This document shows positions 30,835 through 39,793 of a stretch of DNA of 64,000 nt, one piece after another. The stretch comes from Streptomyces coacervatus. GTDB lineage: Bacteria; Actinomycetota; Actinomycetes; Streptomycetales; Streptomycetaceae. Under the pieces are notes generated by a model, which searched no databases, was not told where the DNA came from, and saw nothing but the letters and a program-made list of their open reading frames with translations. The DNA lies in assembly GCF_029223485.1 (NCBI RefSeq), contig NZ_JARHTP010000017.1:186001-250000 (forward strand). Direction: 5' to 3'. Numbering within the stretch: position 1 is the first letter of the stretch; the number at the start of each line of letters is the position of its first letter. Position numbers and translations under genes: made by a program.

Positions 30835-33800
30835 GTGGAGGCCTTGGGTTCCGACTCAGGGGCACGTACTGCCTTCGCGGAACGGCTCGCTCTGCTGTAC
30901 AAGGAGGCCGGCAACCCTCCCCTCGCGCGCGTGGCCGAGGCGGTCGTACAGCTGCAGCGGGTGGACGAGCGGGGGCGGCCCGTACGGGTCTCCGCTCAGC
31001 GGATCAGCGACTGGCGGCGGGCCAAGAACGTGCCGGCCCAGTTCGCCGCCCTCGCCGCGGTACTGCACGTGCTGATACCCCAGGCCCGGCGTGCGCGGCC
31101 CGCGCCGGTCTCCGCCGGTCTGTACGACATGGGTCACTGGCAGCGCCTGTGGGAGCGTGCCCTGGCCGACCCGGCCGGTGACCGTCCCGCGGCGGCCGCG
31201 GAAGTGGAGGAGCGTCCGCCGGTCAAGGATCCGGACGTCCCCAGTGTGTGTCCCTACCGGGGGCTGGCCTCCTACCGGCAACAGGACGCCCGGTGGTTCT
31301 TCGGCCGGGAGCGCAGCACGAACGCCCTCGTCGATCAGCTGCATGCGGCGGAGAAGACGGGCGGACTGGTCATGCTCGTCGGCGCCTCGGGCGCGGGGAA
31401 GTCCTCCCTGCTGAACGCCGGTCTGGTGACCGCCGTGCAGAACGGCGCACTCGGCGACGACAACAGCCGGCCGAGGGCGGTTCTGCAGCTCGTGCCGGGC
31501 GCCGATCCCATCGGGGAGCTGACCCGGCGGATCCCCGAGCTCGTACCCGTCGTCTCCGCAGCACCCGACGACTCTCACGACTCTCACGACTCTCACGACT
31601 CTCACGACTCTCCGGCAACAGAACCCGGCACTCCCGAGTTCGCCCACGCCGTCCGGGGCGCCGTCGCCGAGTGGGCGGGGCGCGAGGCATCCCCCGGTGA
31701 TCCCGGTGATCGGCCGGTCGTCATCGTGGACCAGTTCGAGGAGGCCTTCACCCTCTGCGCCGACGAGGCGAGCAGACGCGCCTTCGTCCAGGTCCTGCAC
31801 GCCGCGTGCTCGCCCGCCGGACCGGACGAGGCGGCCGCGGTGCTCGTGGTCCTCGGCATCCGCGCCGACTTCTACGAGCAGTGCCTGCGCTATCCCGAAC
31901 TGGCCGACGCGCTGCAGCACCGGCACATGGTGCTGGGGCCGCTGAGCACGGCGGAGCTGCGCGAGGCGGTGACCGGGCCGGCCAAGGCCGTGGGGCTGGA
32001 GCTCGAACCGGGCCTCGCGGAGCTGATCGTCCGGGAGGTGAGCACCGACGGGCCGCGCGGGGCGCACGACGCCGGGGTGCTGCCGCTGCTGTCCCATGCG
32101 CTGCTCGCCACCTGGCAGCGGCGCAAGGCGGGGCGGCTGACGCTGGCCGGCTACCGGGCCGCGGGCGGGATCCAGGGCGCGGTGGCCGCGACCGCCGAGC
32201 GGGCCTGGTCCAGCCTCGATCCGCCCGCGCGTACGGCCGCCCGGCTGCTGCTGCTTCGGCTGGTCCGGCTCGGCGAGGACACCCAGGCCACCCGCCGACG
32301 GGGGACCCGGCGGCAGCTGGCGCAGGAGTCGACGGATCCCGGCAAGACGGAGGAGTCACTGGAGGCGCTGGTCCGCGCCCGGCTGGTGACGCTCGACGCG
32401 GAGACCGTGGAGATCACCCATGAGGCGCTGCTGACCGCCTGGCCGCGCCTGCGGGACTGGATCGACGAGGGCAGGAACGACCATCTGCTCCGCCAGCAGC
32501 TGGAGGAGGACGGCCGGGCCTGGGAGGGCTCGGACCGCGACTCCTCGCTGCTGTACCGGGGTTCACGGCTGGCCCAGGCCCGCAGCTGGGCGAAGTCCGC
32601 CGGCGACACCTTCCTGACCCGCAGCGCGGTGGAGTTCCTGGCCGCTTCGGTACGGCTGCGCAAGCGCGCCCTGGTGATGCGGCGCGGCGCGGTGTCCGCA
32701 CTGGTCGTCCTGGCGGTCCTGGCCGCCGGCACGGCGGTCGTCGCCTGGCAGCAGCGCAACGACGCGGTGTTCGAGCAGGTGGTCGCCGAGGCCGACCGCG
32801 TCCAGTACACCGACCCCTCGCTCTCCGCGCAGCTGGACCTGGTGGCGCACGACCTGCGGCCGGACGACGCGGGCGCCCACAACCGGCTGGTCTCGATCGT
32901 GAACGCGCCGCTGGCCACACCGCTGCTCGGCCACACCGGCGCCGTCTACCTCACCTCGTTCAGTCCGAACGGGAAGCTCCTGGCCACCGCCAGCTACGAC
33001 CGCACGGTCCGGCTGTGGGACGTCAGCGACCGCTCGCACCCGAAGCCACTGGGCAAGCCGCTCACCGGCCACACCAGTTGGGTGAGCACCGCGCTCTTCA
33101 GCCCGGACGGCCACACCCTGGCCAGCACCGGGGACGACGGCACCATCCGCCTGTGGGACGTACGGGATCCCGCGCACCCCAAGCCGCTCGGTACGCCTCT
33201 GACCGGCCATTCCGGCACGGTCTACCTGCTCGCCTTCAGCCCGGACGGCCACACCTTGGCCTCCGCCGGCGAGGACCACACCGTACGGCTGTGGGACCTG
33301 ACCGACCCGGCCCGGCCGAAGACGCTCGGTGCCCTGACCGGCCACAGCGCCGCCGTCCGCTCGGTGGCCTTCAGCCCCGACGGGCACCTGCTGGCGGCCG
33401 GTGGCGACGACGACACGATCATGCTGTGGGACACCACCGATCCGCGGCACCCGAAGCCGATCGACACGGTGCTGAAGGGCCACACGGACACGGTGCACTC
33501 CGTGGCCTTCAGCCCCGATGGGCACACCCTCGCCAGCGGCAGCGCGGACGACACCATCCGGCTGTGGGACGTCACCGACCCGCGCCACGCCGCCCAGCTC
33601 GGCACACCGCTCGCCGGCCACACCGGTCCCGTGTGGTCGGTGGCCTTCAGCCCCAAGGGCAACATGCTCGCGGCCGGCAGCGCCGACAGCACGGCGAGTC
33701 TGTGGAACGTCAGCGATCCGGCCTTCCCCTCGCAGGTCGGCGAGCCGCTCGCGGGCAGCAGCGGCGAGATGTACGCCGTCGGCTTCAGCCCCGACGGCCG

Positions 33801-34896
33801 CACCCTCGCCACGGGCAGCGGCGACAGCAAGGTGCGCCTGTGGTCGGTGCCGATGTCGGACATGGTCGGCGAGAGCGGGGCGTTCCGCCCGGACGGGAAG
33901 GTGCTCGCCATGGCCGCGCGCGACGGGCGGATCCGGCTGTGGAACGTGACGGTTCCCGGTCGGCCCGTGGCGATCGGCAGACCGTTCATGCCCGCGGACG
34001 GCGGCGGGCGCACGCTGACGTTCTCCCCCGACGGCCACACCCTCGCGGTGATGAACGGACGCCAGAAGCTGTACCTGTGGAACGTCAGCGACCCGACCCG
34101 GCCGGTCCCCTACGGCCCGCCGCTCAGCATGCGGACCCGCTTCACGGGCTCCGACGCACTGGCCTTCAGCCCGGACGGACGCATGCTCGCAAGCCCCTAC
34201 AACGACCGCACCATCCAGCTCTGGAACGTCGCCGACCCGTCCCACGCCGTCAAGTACGGCGCTCCGCTCACCGGCCACAAGGGCTTCATCAACAGCCTCG
34301 TCTTCAGCCCGGACAGCCACACCCTCGCCAGCGGCAGCGCGGACGCCACCATCCGGTTCTGGAACGTCACCGACCCCCGCCGTGTCACCTCCCTCGGCAC
34401 ACCGCTCACAGGGCACGGCGGACCCGTCAACGTCCTCGTCTACAGTCCGGACGGCCATACGCTGGCCAGCGGCAGCGACGACGACACGGTCCGGCTGTGG
34501 AATGTCACCGACCCCCTCGACGCGTCCGAGGAGGGCAAGCCCCTGATCGGTCACACCGAAGCGGTCGTGTCGCTCACCCTCAGCGAGGACGGCGACACCC
34601 TGGCGAGCGGCGGCAACGACAACACGGTCCGCCTCTGGAATGTGTCCCACCCCTCCGAGGCCGCCCCCATCGGTCAGTCGATGAGCCCCAACGCCAAGAC
34701 CGGCAACTTCCTGTCGTTCAGCCCGGGCAGCCACATGCTCGGGGTGTCGAGCGGCGCGGACACCGTACGGCTGTGGAACCTCGACTCCGACCACGCGATC
34801 CAGCACATCTGCTCGACCACACGGGGCGTTCTGACACCCGAGAAGTGGCACGAATATCTGCCACGACTCTCGTACAAACCTCCGTGCGGCCAGTAG
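30835..34896 (+). CDS. nSTAND NTPase with N-terminal HTH-like domain and WD40 propellers
   Basis: 1353 residues. Residues 10-85 form a helical domain ending VSAQRISDWRRAKNVP, similar in layout to XRE-like DNA-binding or effector-associated domains of actinobacterial STAND proteins. Walker A is GASGAGKSS (183-191) and Walker B is VVIVDQFEE (about 295-303), followed by the helical STAND module. One membrane helix lies near 622-642 (SALVVLAVLAAGTAVVAW). From about 697 on, some 14 WD40 repeats are seen (FSPDGHTLAS...TIRLWDV). An in-frame four-copy 9-bp repeat at 31570-31611 gives SHDSHDSHDS. STAND proteins are ligand-triggered oligomerising switches in signalling or phage defence. GTG 30835 has GGGGGAAGTAAGGG upstream. 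Confidence 0.85.
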   Translation: MEALGSDSGARTAFAERLALLYKEAGNPPLARVAEAVVQLQRVDERGRPVRVSAQRISDWRRAKNVPAQFAALAAVLHVLIPQARRARPAPVSAGLYDMGHWQRLWERALADPAGDRPAAAAEVEERPPVKDPDVPSVCPYRGLASYRQQDARWFFGRERSTNALVDQLHAAEKTGGLVMLVGASGAGKSSLLNAGLVTAVQNGALGDDNSRPRAVLQLVPGADPIGELTRRIPELVPVVSAAPDDSHDSHDSHDSHDSPATEPGTPEFAHAVRGAVAEWAGREASPGDPGDRPVVIVDQFEEAFTLCADEASRRAFVQVLHAACSPAGPDEAAAVLVVLGIRADFYEQCLRYPELADALQHRHMVLGPLSTAELREAVTGPAKAVGLELEPGLAELIVREVSTDGPRGAHDAGVLPLLSHALLATWQRRKAGRLTLAGYRAAGGIQGAVAATAERAWSSLDPPARTAARLLLLRLVRLGEDTQATRRRGTRRQLAQESTDPGKTEESLEALVRARLVTLDAETVEITHEALLTAWPRLRDWIDEGRNDHLLRQQLEEDGRAWEGSDRDSSLLYRGSRLAQARSWAKSAGDTFLTRSAVEFLAASVRLRKRALVMRRGAVSALVVLAVLAAGTAVVAWQQRNDAVFEQVVAEADRVQYTDPSLSAQLDLVAHDLRPDDAGAHNRLVSIVNAPLATPLLGHTGAVYLTSFSPNGKLLATASYDRTVRLWDVSDRSHPKPLGKPLTGHTSWVSTALFSPDGHTLASTGDDGTIRLWDVRDPAHPKPLGTPLTGHSGTVYLLAFSPDGHTLASAGEDHTVRLWDLTDPARPKTLGALTGHSAAVRSVAFSPDGHLLAAGGDDDTIMLWDTTDPRHPKPIDTVLKGHTDTVHSVAFSPDGHTLASGSADDTIRLWDVTDPRHAAQLGTPLAGHTGPVWSVAFSPKGNMLAAGSADSTASLWNVSDPAFPSQVGEPLAGSSGEMYAVGFSPDGRTLATGSGDSKVRLWSVPMSDMVGESGAFRPDGKVLAMAARDGRIRLWNVTVPGRPVAIGRPFMPADGGGRTLTFSPDGHTLAVMNGRQKLYLWNVSDPTRPVPYGPPLSMRTRFTGSDALAFSPDGRMLASPYNDRTIQLWNVADPSHAVKYGAPLTGHKGFINSLVFSPDSHTLASGSADATIRFWNVTDPRRVTSLGTPLTGHGGPVNVLVYSPDGHTLASGSDDDTVRLWNVTDPLDASEEGKPLIGHTEAVVSLTLSEDGDTLASGGNDNTVRLWNVSHPSEAAPIGQSMSPNAKTGNFLSFSPGSHMLGVSSGADTVRLWNLDSDHAIQHICSTTRGVLTPEKWHEYLPRLSYKPPCGQ

Positions 34897-35119
34897 TCCG
34901 AACTGGTCGACGCCCTGGTGACAGCGCTGACGCCGGCCCTCGTCAACGGGGCCGAGCCAGTGATCCCGGCCACATCCCCACGACGCGGCGGAGCAGTCGA
35001 CTCCCGTCGGGCCTGCAGCCTTGTTAGGCTTGGCCACAGCCCGATCGCTGGTGCATCCCCCGTCGCCAGCGGTCGGGCATTCTTATGCCCGGCCGCTGCC
35101 CTGCCGGTGCCCTGCCGCG

Positions 35120-35650
35120 CTACTGACCGCCTGCCGCGGTCAGCCACTGGGCGACCTTTCGCACCGTGGTCTCGTCGAGTTGCTCGACCAGGGCCTGTAC
35201 GGCTGCGTAGTCGTCCGGCGCAAGGTCATGGAGCCCTGCCTTGCCGAGCCCGGCCATGAGCACCTGCTGCCGGCGGCCGCTCATGCGTTCCGTCAGCGTG
35301 CGCGGCTCCTCGGGGCCGGCGGACGGCGGCTCCGGCGTCGCGGCATTCACAGCGTTCGCGGCGTCAGTGGTGTTCGCGGCGTTCGCGGTCGCAGTCGATA
35401 CGTCGAAGCGCTGCCACGCCCCGTCCTTCGGACCCCACAGACTGACCGCGAAGTCGCCGCCGCGTGCCCGCACGGTGTGGGCCATCTCGCCGAGCGCGTA
35501 CTGCACAGGAGCGCGGTACGGCGACTCCGCACACACCTGCCAGGAGGCCGAGGAGGGCCGGTGGAACAGCGCCACCCAGCGGGGAGCCCCGGTCGGCTGC
35601 GGACTGGGGGGACGTGTCGTCGTCTCCACTGCGCTCACCCCTTCATTCAC
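35120..35650 (-). CDS. Hypothetical protein, 176 aa
   Basis: The N-terminal half (PRWVALFHRPSSASWQVCAE, then YALGEMAHTVRARGGDFAVS) looks like a compact alpha/beta domain. A low-complexity linker of Ala-Asn repeats (ATANAANTTDAANAVNAAT) follows, then a helical C-terminus (VQALVEQLDETTVRKVAQWL). No family is recognised. GTG 35650 fits GAGGG upstream. A strong palindrome lies 40 bp upstream at 35690-35714, so the gene is probably controlled by a TetR-like repressor encoded elsewhere. Confidence 0.65.
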   Translation of the reverse strand: MNEGVSAVETTTRPPSPQPTGAPRWVALFHRPSSASWQVCAESPYRAPVQYALGEMAHTVRARGGDFAVSLWGPKDGAWQRFDVSTATANAANTTDAANAVNAATPEPPSAGPEEPRTLTERMSGRRQQVLMAGLGKAGLHDLAPDDYAAVQALVEQLDETTVRKVAQWLTAAGGQ

Positions 35651-35689
35651 CCGTTTCCCTCACCGTTCAGAAACTGCACAGCAGGGGAC

Positions 35690-35714
35690 GATAACTGACG
35701 GTCCGTCAGATATC
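35690..35714. promoter_or_regulatory. 25-bp palindrome, TetR-type operator
   Basis: GATAACTGACGG and CCGTCAGATATC flank a central T at 35702. The inner arms CTGACGG/CCGTCAG are perfect and the outer GATA/TATC also match. TetR-family repressors of Streptomyces commonly bind such CTGACGG-T-CCGTCAG dyads. It lies 40 bp upstream of GTG 35650, over the presumed promoter of that gene, and no TetR-family gene is in the window. Confidence 0.65.
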
Positions 35715-35762
35715 CAGGGGAGGGACAGGGGCAGGCATACGGGCTGGGCAGGCGGCTCGCCG

Positions 35763-36533
35763 TCAGTTGTTCCAGGACTCGTCGTACGGGTCCTTCGGTG
35801 TCGGCACCGGCGTCGCCGCCATGACCCGGAGGTACGGTATCGGGCCGTTGTTGACCGGATCCTTGGTCTGCTTGGCGGTGTAAGTCCCGGTCACCTCCAG
35901 CCACTTGTCCGGCTGCAGGACCGGGGGGATCGTGCCGGTCAGGGCGATCTTCACCGGTTGGGCGTCCGCGGCACAGCAGTTGAGGGCCATGCGGACCAAG
36001 TACGGGCTGCCGGTACGGTCCAGGGCGACGAAACCGGTGATCTTGATCTGGCGGCCCTCGATGTGACGACCGTGGTCGTACACGGCGCGGGTCGCGTAGT
36101 CGACCACATTGAGGTCGAGCGGGCCGGTGGCGGGCAGCTTGTTGTAGCCGTAGGGCTGTTGCAGCGCCGTACCGGTGCGCATCGCGCTGTACGAGCCGAG
36201 GGCCGGCGGGGCGACCAGGATGAGGGCGAGGAGGGGGAGGACCAGGAGCCAGGAGACACGGGGTTCGCGGTGGACATGGCCGTCGCCGTGATCGTGAGCA
36301 TGGCCGTCGTCCTGATCGTGACCGTCACCGTGTCCGTCGCTCTGCTTCCCCTTGCTCCCCCGCCACTCGTACCAGACCGTCGCCAGCGCCGCCGCGATCA
36401 GCACCGCGCCCGACGCCAGCAGCAGCGGCTGCAGTCCTGCCTTGACGTACCGCAGGTACAGGTTGGTGAAGCCCGCGTGCAGCAGGGCCGCACCCGTGAG
36501 GAACAGGACCGCCGCCTGTGCCTGCCGGTTCAC
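35763..36533 (-). CDS. TIGR03943-family membrane protein with His-rich loop (partner of UPF0718 permease)
   Basis: 256 residues from GTG 36533, overlapping the permease stop by 4 bp. Two or three N-terminal membrane helices are seen, then a metal-binding-like loop with alternating His and Asp (DGHGDGHDQDDGHAHDHGDG), another membrane helix (SWLLVLPLLALILVAPPAL) and a DUF1980-type extracytoplasmic domain (ITGFVALDRTGSPYLVRMAL, then CCAADAQPVKIAL). These always pair with UPF0718 permeases and are thought to act in metal handling; zinc is a reasonable guess from the His-rich loop. No Zur-like box is obvious upstream. Confidence 0.85.
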   Translation of the reverse strand: MNRQAQAAVLFLTGAALLHAGFTNLYLRYVKAGLQPLLLASGAVLIAAALATVWYEWRGSKGKQSDGHGDGHDQDDGHAHDHGDGHVHREPRVSWLLVLPLLALILVAPPALGSYSAMRTGTALQQPYGYNKLPATGPLDLNVVDYATRAVYDHGRHIEGRQIKITGFVALDRTGSPYLVRMALNCCAADAQPVKIALTGTIPPVLQPDKWLEVTGTYTAKQTKDPVNNGPIPYLRVMAATPVPTPKDPYDESWNN

Positions 36534-37627
36534 AGGAGCACCGCCCCGGTCAGGACCGCGCCCGCGATCGCGAGGGCGAAGGTGGCGGGGGCGAAGCGCA
36601 GGGCGAAACCGCGGCCGAACGTGCCCGCCTGCATCGCGAAGAGCTTGAGGTCGATCATCGGGCCGACGACCAGGAACGCCAGCTTGGCCGTGAGCGAGAA
36701 CTGGGTCAGTGACGCCGCCACGAACGCGTCCGCCTCCGAGCAGATGGACAGCAGTACGGCGAGGATCGCCAGCGCGAGGATCGCGACGACCGGGTTTTCG
36801 GCCGCCGTGCGCAGCCAGCTCGCCGGGGCCACCGCCTTCAGCGTCGCCGCGGCCATCGCACCGATGACCAGGAAACCGCCCGCGTGCATCACGTCGTGGC
36901 GGACCGAGCCCCAGAATGCGGCGCCCTTGCTCTGGCCGTCGTAGTGCGGACGCTCCGGCAGACGCAGCCAGTCGGTGCGGCCCAGGCGTTGCCACAGCCA
37001 GCCCATCACGCACGCCACGAGCAGGCTGGCGGCGAAACGGGCGAGGACCATCTCCGGGTTGCGGGGGAAGGCGACCGCGGTCGCCGTCAGCACGATCGGG
37101 TTGATCGCCGGGGCGGAGAGGAGGAAGGCGAGGGCTGCGGCCGGGGTGACGCCCCGGCGCACCAGCGCGCCCGCCACCGGCACCGACGCACACTCGCAGC
37201 CCGGCAGCACCGCGCCCGCCATCCCGGCGACCGGGACCGCCAGCACGGGCCGCTTCGGCAGCGCGCGGGCGAAGAACGACGCCGGTACGAACACGGCGAT
37301 CGCCGCCGAGAGCAGGACACCGAGGACGAGGAAGGGCAGCGCCTGCACCAGGACGGCCACGAACACCGTCATCCAGCTCTGCATGACGGGTGCGGAGAGC
37401 GCTCCGCGGATGGGGCCCTGCAGCAGCACCAGCAGGAGCAGCAGCATGGTCAGGACGAGGGGCGACTTCGAGTCGGACGGTTTCGCGTCCGACGGATTCG
37501 AGTCGGACGGATTGGAGTCGGACGGATTCGGGTCCGGCGAATTCGGGTCGGGTGGCCTCGTGGCGGGAAGGCCGTCCACCGGCTCATGGCTGTCCGCCCC
37601 GGTGGGGGCTGCTTTGGTGATGGCCAC
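36530..37627 (-). CDS. UPF0718 family permease (YraQ-like)
   Basis: 365 residues. The disordered N-terminus is made of a 15-bp DNA repeat (37470-37555; SDSNP/SDPNP-like peptide). About eight membrane helices follow. The family motif VLPGCECASVPVAGAL with its Cys pair is present, and a second symmetric half carries LLSICSEADAFVAASL. The family is linked to metal ion transport, with the conserved Cys residues as likely ligands. It forms an operon with the TIGR03943 gene (4-bp overlap). Confidence 0.88.
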   Translation of the reverse strand: MAITKAAPTGADSHEPVDGLPATRPPDPNSPDPNPSDSNPSDSNPSDAKPSDSKSPLVLTMLLLLLVLLQGPIRGALSAPVMQSWMTVFVAVLVQALPFLVLGVLLSAAIAVFVPASFFARALPKRPVLAVPVAGMAGAVLPGCECASVPVAGALVRRGVTPAAALAFLLSAPAINPIVLTATAVAFPRNPEMVLARFAASLLVACVMGWLWQRLGRTDWLRLPERPHYDGQSKGAAFWGSVRHDVMHAGGFLVIGAMAAATLKAVAPASWLRTAAENPVVAILALAILAVLLSICSEADAFVAASLTQFSLTAKLAFLVVGPMIDLKLFAMQAGTFGRGFALRFAPATFALAIAGAVLTGAVLL

Positions 37628-37699
37628 GGGCGAGGTACCTCCGGTGGTGCGTAAGGGCGCTGGTTTCCCTCCCCATCCATACGGCGGGGAAGGGCCGAT

Positions 37700-37721
37700 C
37701 GTTCAGTGACCGTTCAGTGAC
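37700..37721. repeat. Tandem 11-bp direct repeat (CGTTCAGTGAC x2) in divergent promoter region
   Basis: CGTTCAGTGAC occurs twice head to tail at 37700-37710 and 37711-37721. It lies in the 147-bp space between the divergent UPF0718 permease (start 37627) and RCK protein (start 37775) genes. One DNA turn per unit suits cooperative binding of a response regulator or sigma-factor-associated activator. The regulator is not known. Confidence 0.45.
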
Positions 37722-37774
37722 TGCGCACGGTCGCTGCTGGAACCACCTCTCGTATTGAGGCAGTCTTCTCCCTC

Positions 37775-39730
37775 GTGGGGAGCGTTCCGAATCAAGGTGT
37801 GGCGAGCGGTGACCAGTCGGCGCACATGGTGGTGTGCGGCGACGACGGACTGGCGCATCGGCTGGCCGCCGAACTGCGGGGTGTGTACGGCGAACAGGTC
37901 ACCCTCGTCGTGCCGCCCGCCGACCGCGGTGTGCGACCGCCGGTGGTCGGGCGCGCGCGGGCGACCACGGCGGCACTCTTCGACCGGATGGTGAACGCGG
38001 CCGTCAACCGGGCGAACGGCGCCGCCACCGAACCCGTCATCGCAAACTCCCAGGTCGTGGAGGCCGCCGAGGCGACCGAGGAGGCGCTCGGCGCGGCGGG
38101 CGTGGAGCGGGCCGCCGCCCTGGCGCTCGTGTACGACGACGACGAGACCAACATCCGCGCCGCCCTCACCGCCCGCCGGCTCAACCCCCGGCTGCGGCTC
38201 GTCCTCAGGCTCTACAACCGGCGGCTCGGCCAGCACATCGAGGAACTCCTCGACCAGGCCGCGACGTTGGCGACCGGCGCCGACGGATCCTCCGGCAACG
38301 ACACCTCCACGACCGTGCTCTCCGACGCCGATACGGCCGCGCCCGCGCTGGCCGCCACGGCCGTCGCCGGCACCAGCAAGGTCGTACAGACCGACGGTCT
38401 GCTGCTGCGGGCGGTGGAACGGACGCCGCTCGCCGGGCAGTTGGCCCGTCCGGGGCTGGCCACGCTGGCTCTGCTGTCCCCGGAGGGTGCCGAGACCGGC
38501 GGCGAACAGGGGCCGGAGCTGCTGCCCGACGCAGCGGCGGTACGGGCCGCGACCGGCCGAGGGACCGTCGTACTGGAGCAGGTGTCGTACGCCGGGCCCC
38601 AACTGCCCCCGGCCCGCGGGTCCGTGGCGTTCTCCTCGCTGTTCTCCCGGCGGCTGCGGTGGTCGCTGGCGGGCATGATCGGGTGCGTGGTCGCGCTCGC
38701 GGTGGCCTTGTGGCTGGTGACGGGGATGCATCCGCTGAGCGCGTTCTATCTGACGCTGCTCGATCTCTTCGCCATCGACAACCCCGCCATCGGGGCGTCC
38801 ATCGGACGGCAGATCCTCCAACTCCTCTCCGGACTCACGGGGTTGCTGCTGCTGCCGGTGCTGCTGGCCGCGGTGCTCGAAGCGCTGGGCACCTTCCGGA
38901 CGACGTCCGCGCTGCGGAAGCCGCCGCGGGGGCTGGGCGGGCATGTGGTCCTCCTCGGGCTGGGCAAGATCGGTACGCGGGTGCTGACCCGGCTGCGGGA
39001 ACTGCACATCCCCGTGGTGTGCGTCGAGTCCGACCCCGAGGCCCGGGGCCTTGCCACGGCGCGGCGGCTGCGGGTTCCTGTGGTGCTCGGGGACGTCACC
39101 CAGGAAGGCGTTCTCGAGGCCGCCAAGATCCACCGTGCGCATGCGCTGCTCGCGGTGACCAGCGCGGACACGACGAATCTCGAGGCCGCGCTGTACGCGC
39201 GGTCCGTGCGGCCCGATCTACGGGTCGTACTGCGGCTGTACGACGACGACTTCGCGACCGCCGTGTACCGGACGCTGCGGGCTGCTCATCCGCGTGCGTC
39301 CACCCGGAGCCGCAGTGTGTCCCATCTGGCGGCGCCCGCTTTTGCCGGGGCGATGATGGGGCGGCAGATCCTGGGGGCGATTCCGGTGGAGCGGCGGGTG
39401 CTGCTGTTCGCCGCGATGGATGTGGCAGGGCATCCGCAGCTGGAGGGGAAGACGGTCGCGGAGGCGTTTCGGGCGGGGGCTTGGCGGGTGCTGGCTTTGG
39501 ATACGGGGGTCTCGGGCGGGCGGCGGGAAGAACCTGCCGCGGAGGAGGCGTACGAGGATCGGCCGGGGTCGGGGCTGGTGTGGGATCTGCCGGACGAGCG
39601 GGTTCTGCGGGGGTCGGACCGGGTGGTGCTGGCGGCTACGCGGCGGGGGTTGGCGGAGCTGCTCGGTCGGCGTCCGCCGGAGCGGGCGTTGCTGGGGGCT
39701 GCCGCCCCCAGACCCCCGCTTCGGCCCTGA
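37775..39730 (+). CDS. RCK/TrkA-N NAD-binding potassium-channel-like protein
   Basis: 651 residues. A first nucleotide-binding domain (HMVVCGDDGLAHRLAAEL) is followed by a membrane segment pair around residues 285-350 (GMIGCVVALAVALWLVTGM, then LLSGLTGLLLLPVLLAAVL). A second Rossmann domain carries GLGKIGTRVLTRLREL. The pore loop between the helices lacks a clear TxGYG filter, so it may be a degenerate or regulatory subunit. Its last 13 codons are made of a repetitive element (see 39690). Predicted role: nucleotide-gated K+ or cation flux control. Confidence 0.8.
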   Translation: MGSVPNQGVASGDQSAHMVVCGDDGLAHRLAAELRGVYGEQVTLVVPPADRGVRPPVVGRARATTAALFDRMVNAAVNRANGAATEPVIANSQVVEAAEATEEALGAAGVERAAALALVYDDDETNIRAALTARRLNPRLRLVLRLYNRRLGQHIEELLDQAATLATGADGSSGNDTSTTVLSDADTAAPALAATAVAGTSKVVQTDGLLLRAVERTPLAGQLARPGLATLALLSPEGAETGGEQGPELLPDAAAVRAATGRGTVVLEQVSYAGPQLPPARGSVAFSSLFSRRLRWSLAGMIGCVVALAVALWLVTGMHPLSAFYLTLLDLFAIDNPAIGASIGRQILQLLSGLTGLLLLPVLLAAVLEALGTFRTTSALRKPPRGLGGHVVLLGLGKIGTRVLTRLRELHIPVVCVESDPEARGLATARRLRVPVVLGDVTQEGVLEAAKIHRAHALLAVTSADTTNLEAALYARSVRPDLRVVLRLYDDDFATAVYRTLRAAHPRASTRSRSVSHLAAPAFAGAMMGRQILGAIPVERRVLLFAAMDVAGHPQLEGKTVAEAFRAGAWRVLALDTGVSGGRREEPAAEEAYEDRPGSGLVWDLPDERVLRGSDRVVLAATRRGLAELLGRRPPERALLGAAAPRPPLRP

Positions 39731-39780
39731 ACGGGCCTCGTCCTCAATCGCCGGACGGGCTGAAAAAACCTGCCCGGCGC
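39690..39780. repeat. Streptomyces intergenic repeat/terminator element reaching into the coding end
   Basis: The hairpin TGGGGGC-TGCC-GCCCCCA (39693-39710) is followed by the CGGGCCTCGTCCTCAATCGC consensus and CCGGACGGGCTGA. This is a block I know from the ends of many Streptomyces genes. It begins inside the RCK gene, so the final residues (LLGAAAPRPPLRP) are encoded by the element. It separates that gene from the convergent peptidase gene and probably terminates both. Confidence 0.6.
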
Positions 39781-39793
39781 CGAGGACCCACCG

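Noticed and set aside
32563..35037. Minus-strand ORF of 824 aa opposite the WD40 region
   Set aside because: A repetitive shadow of the WD40 repeats; the plus strand has the real protein family signal.
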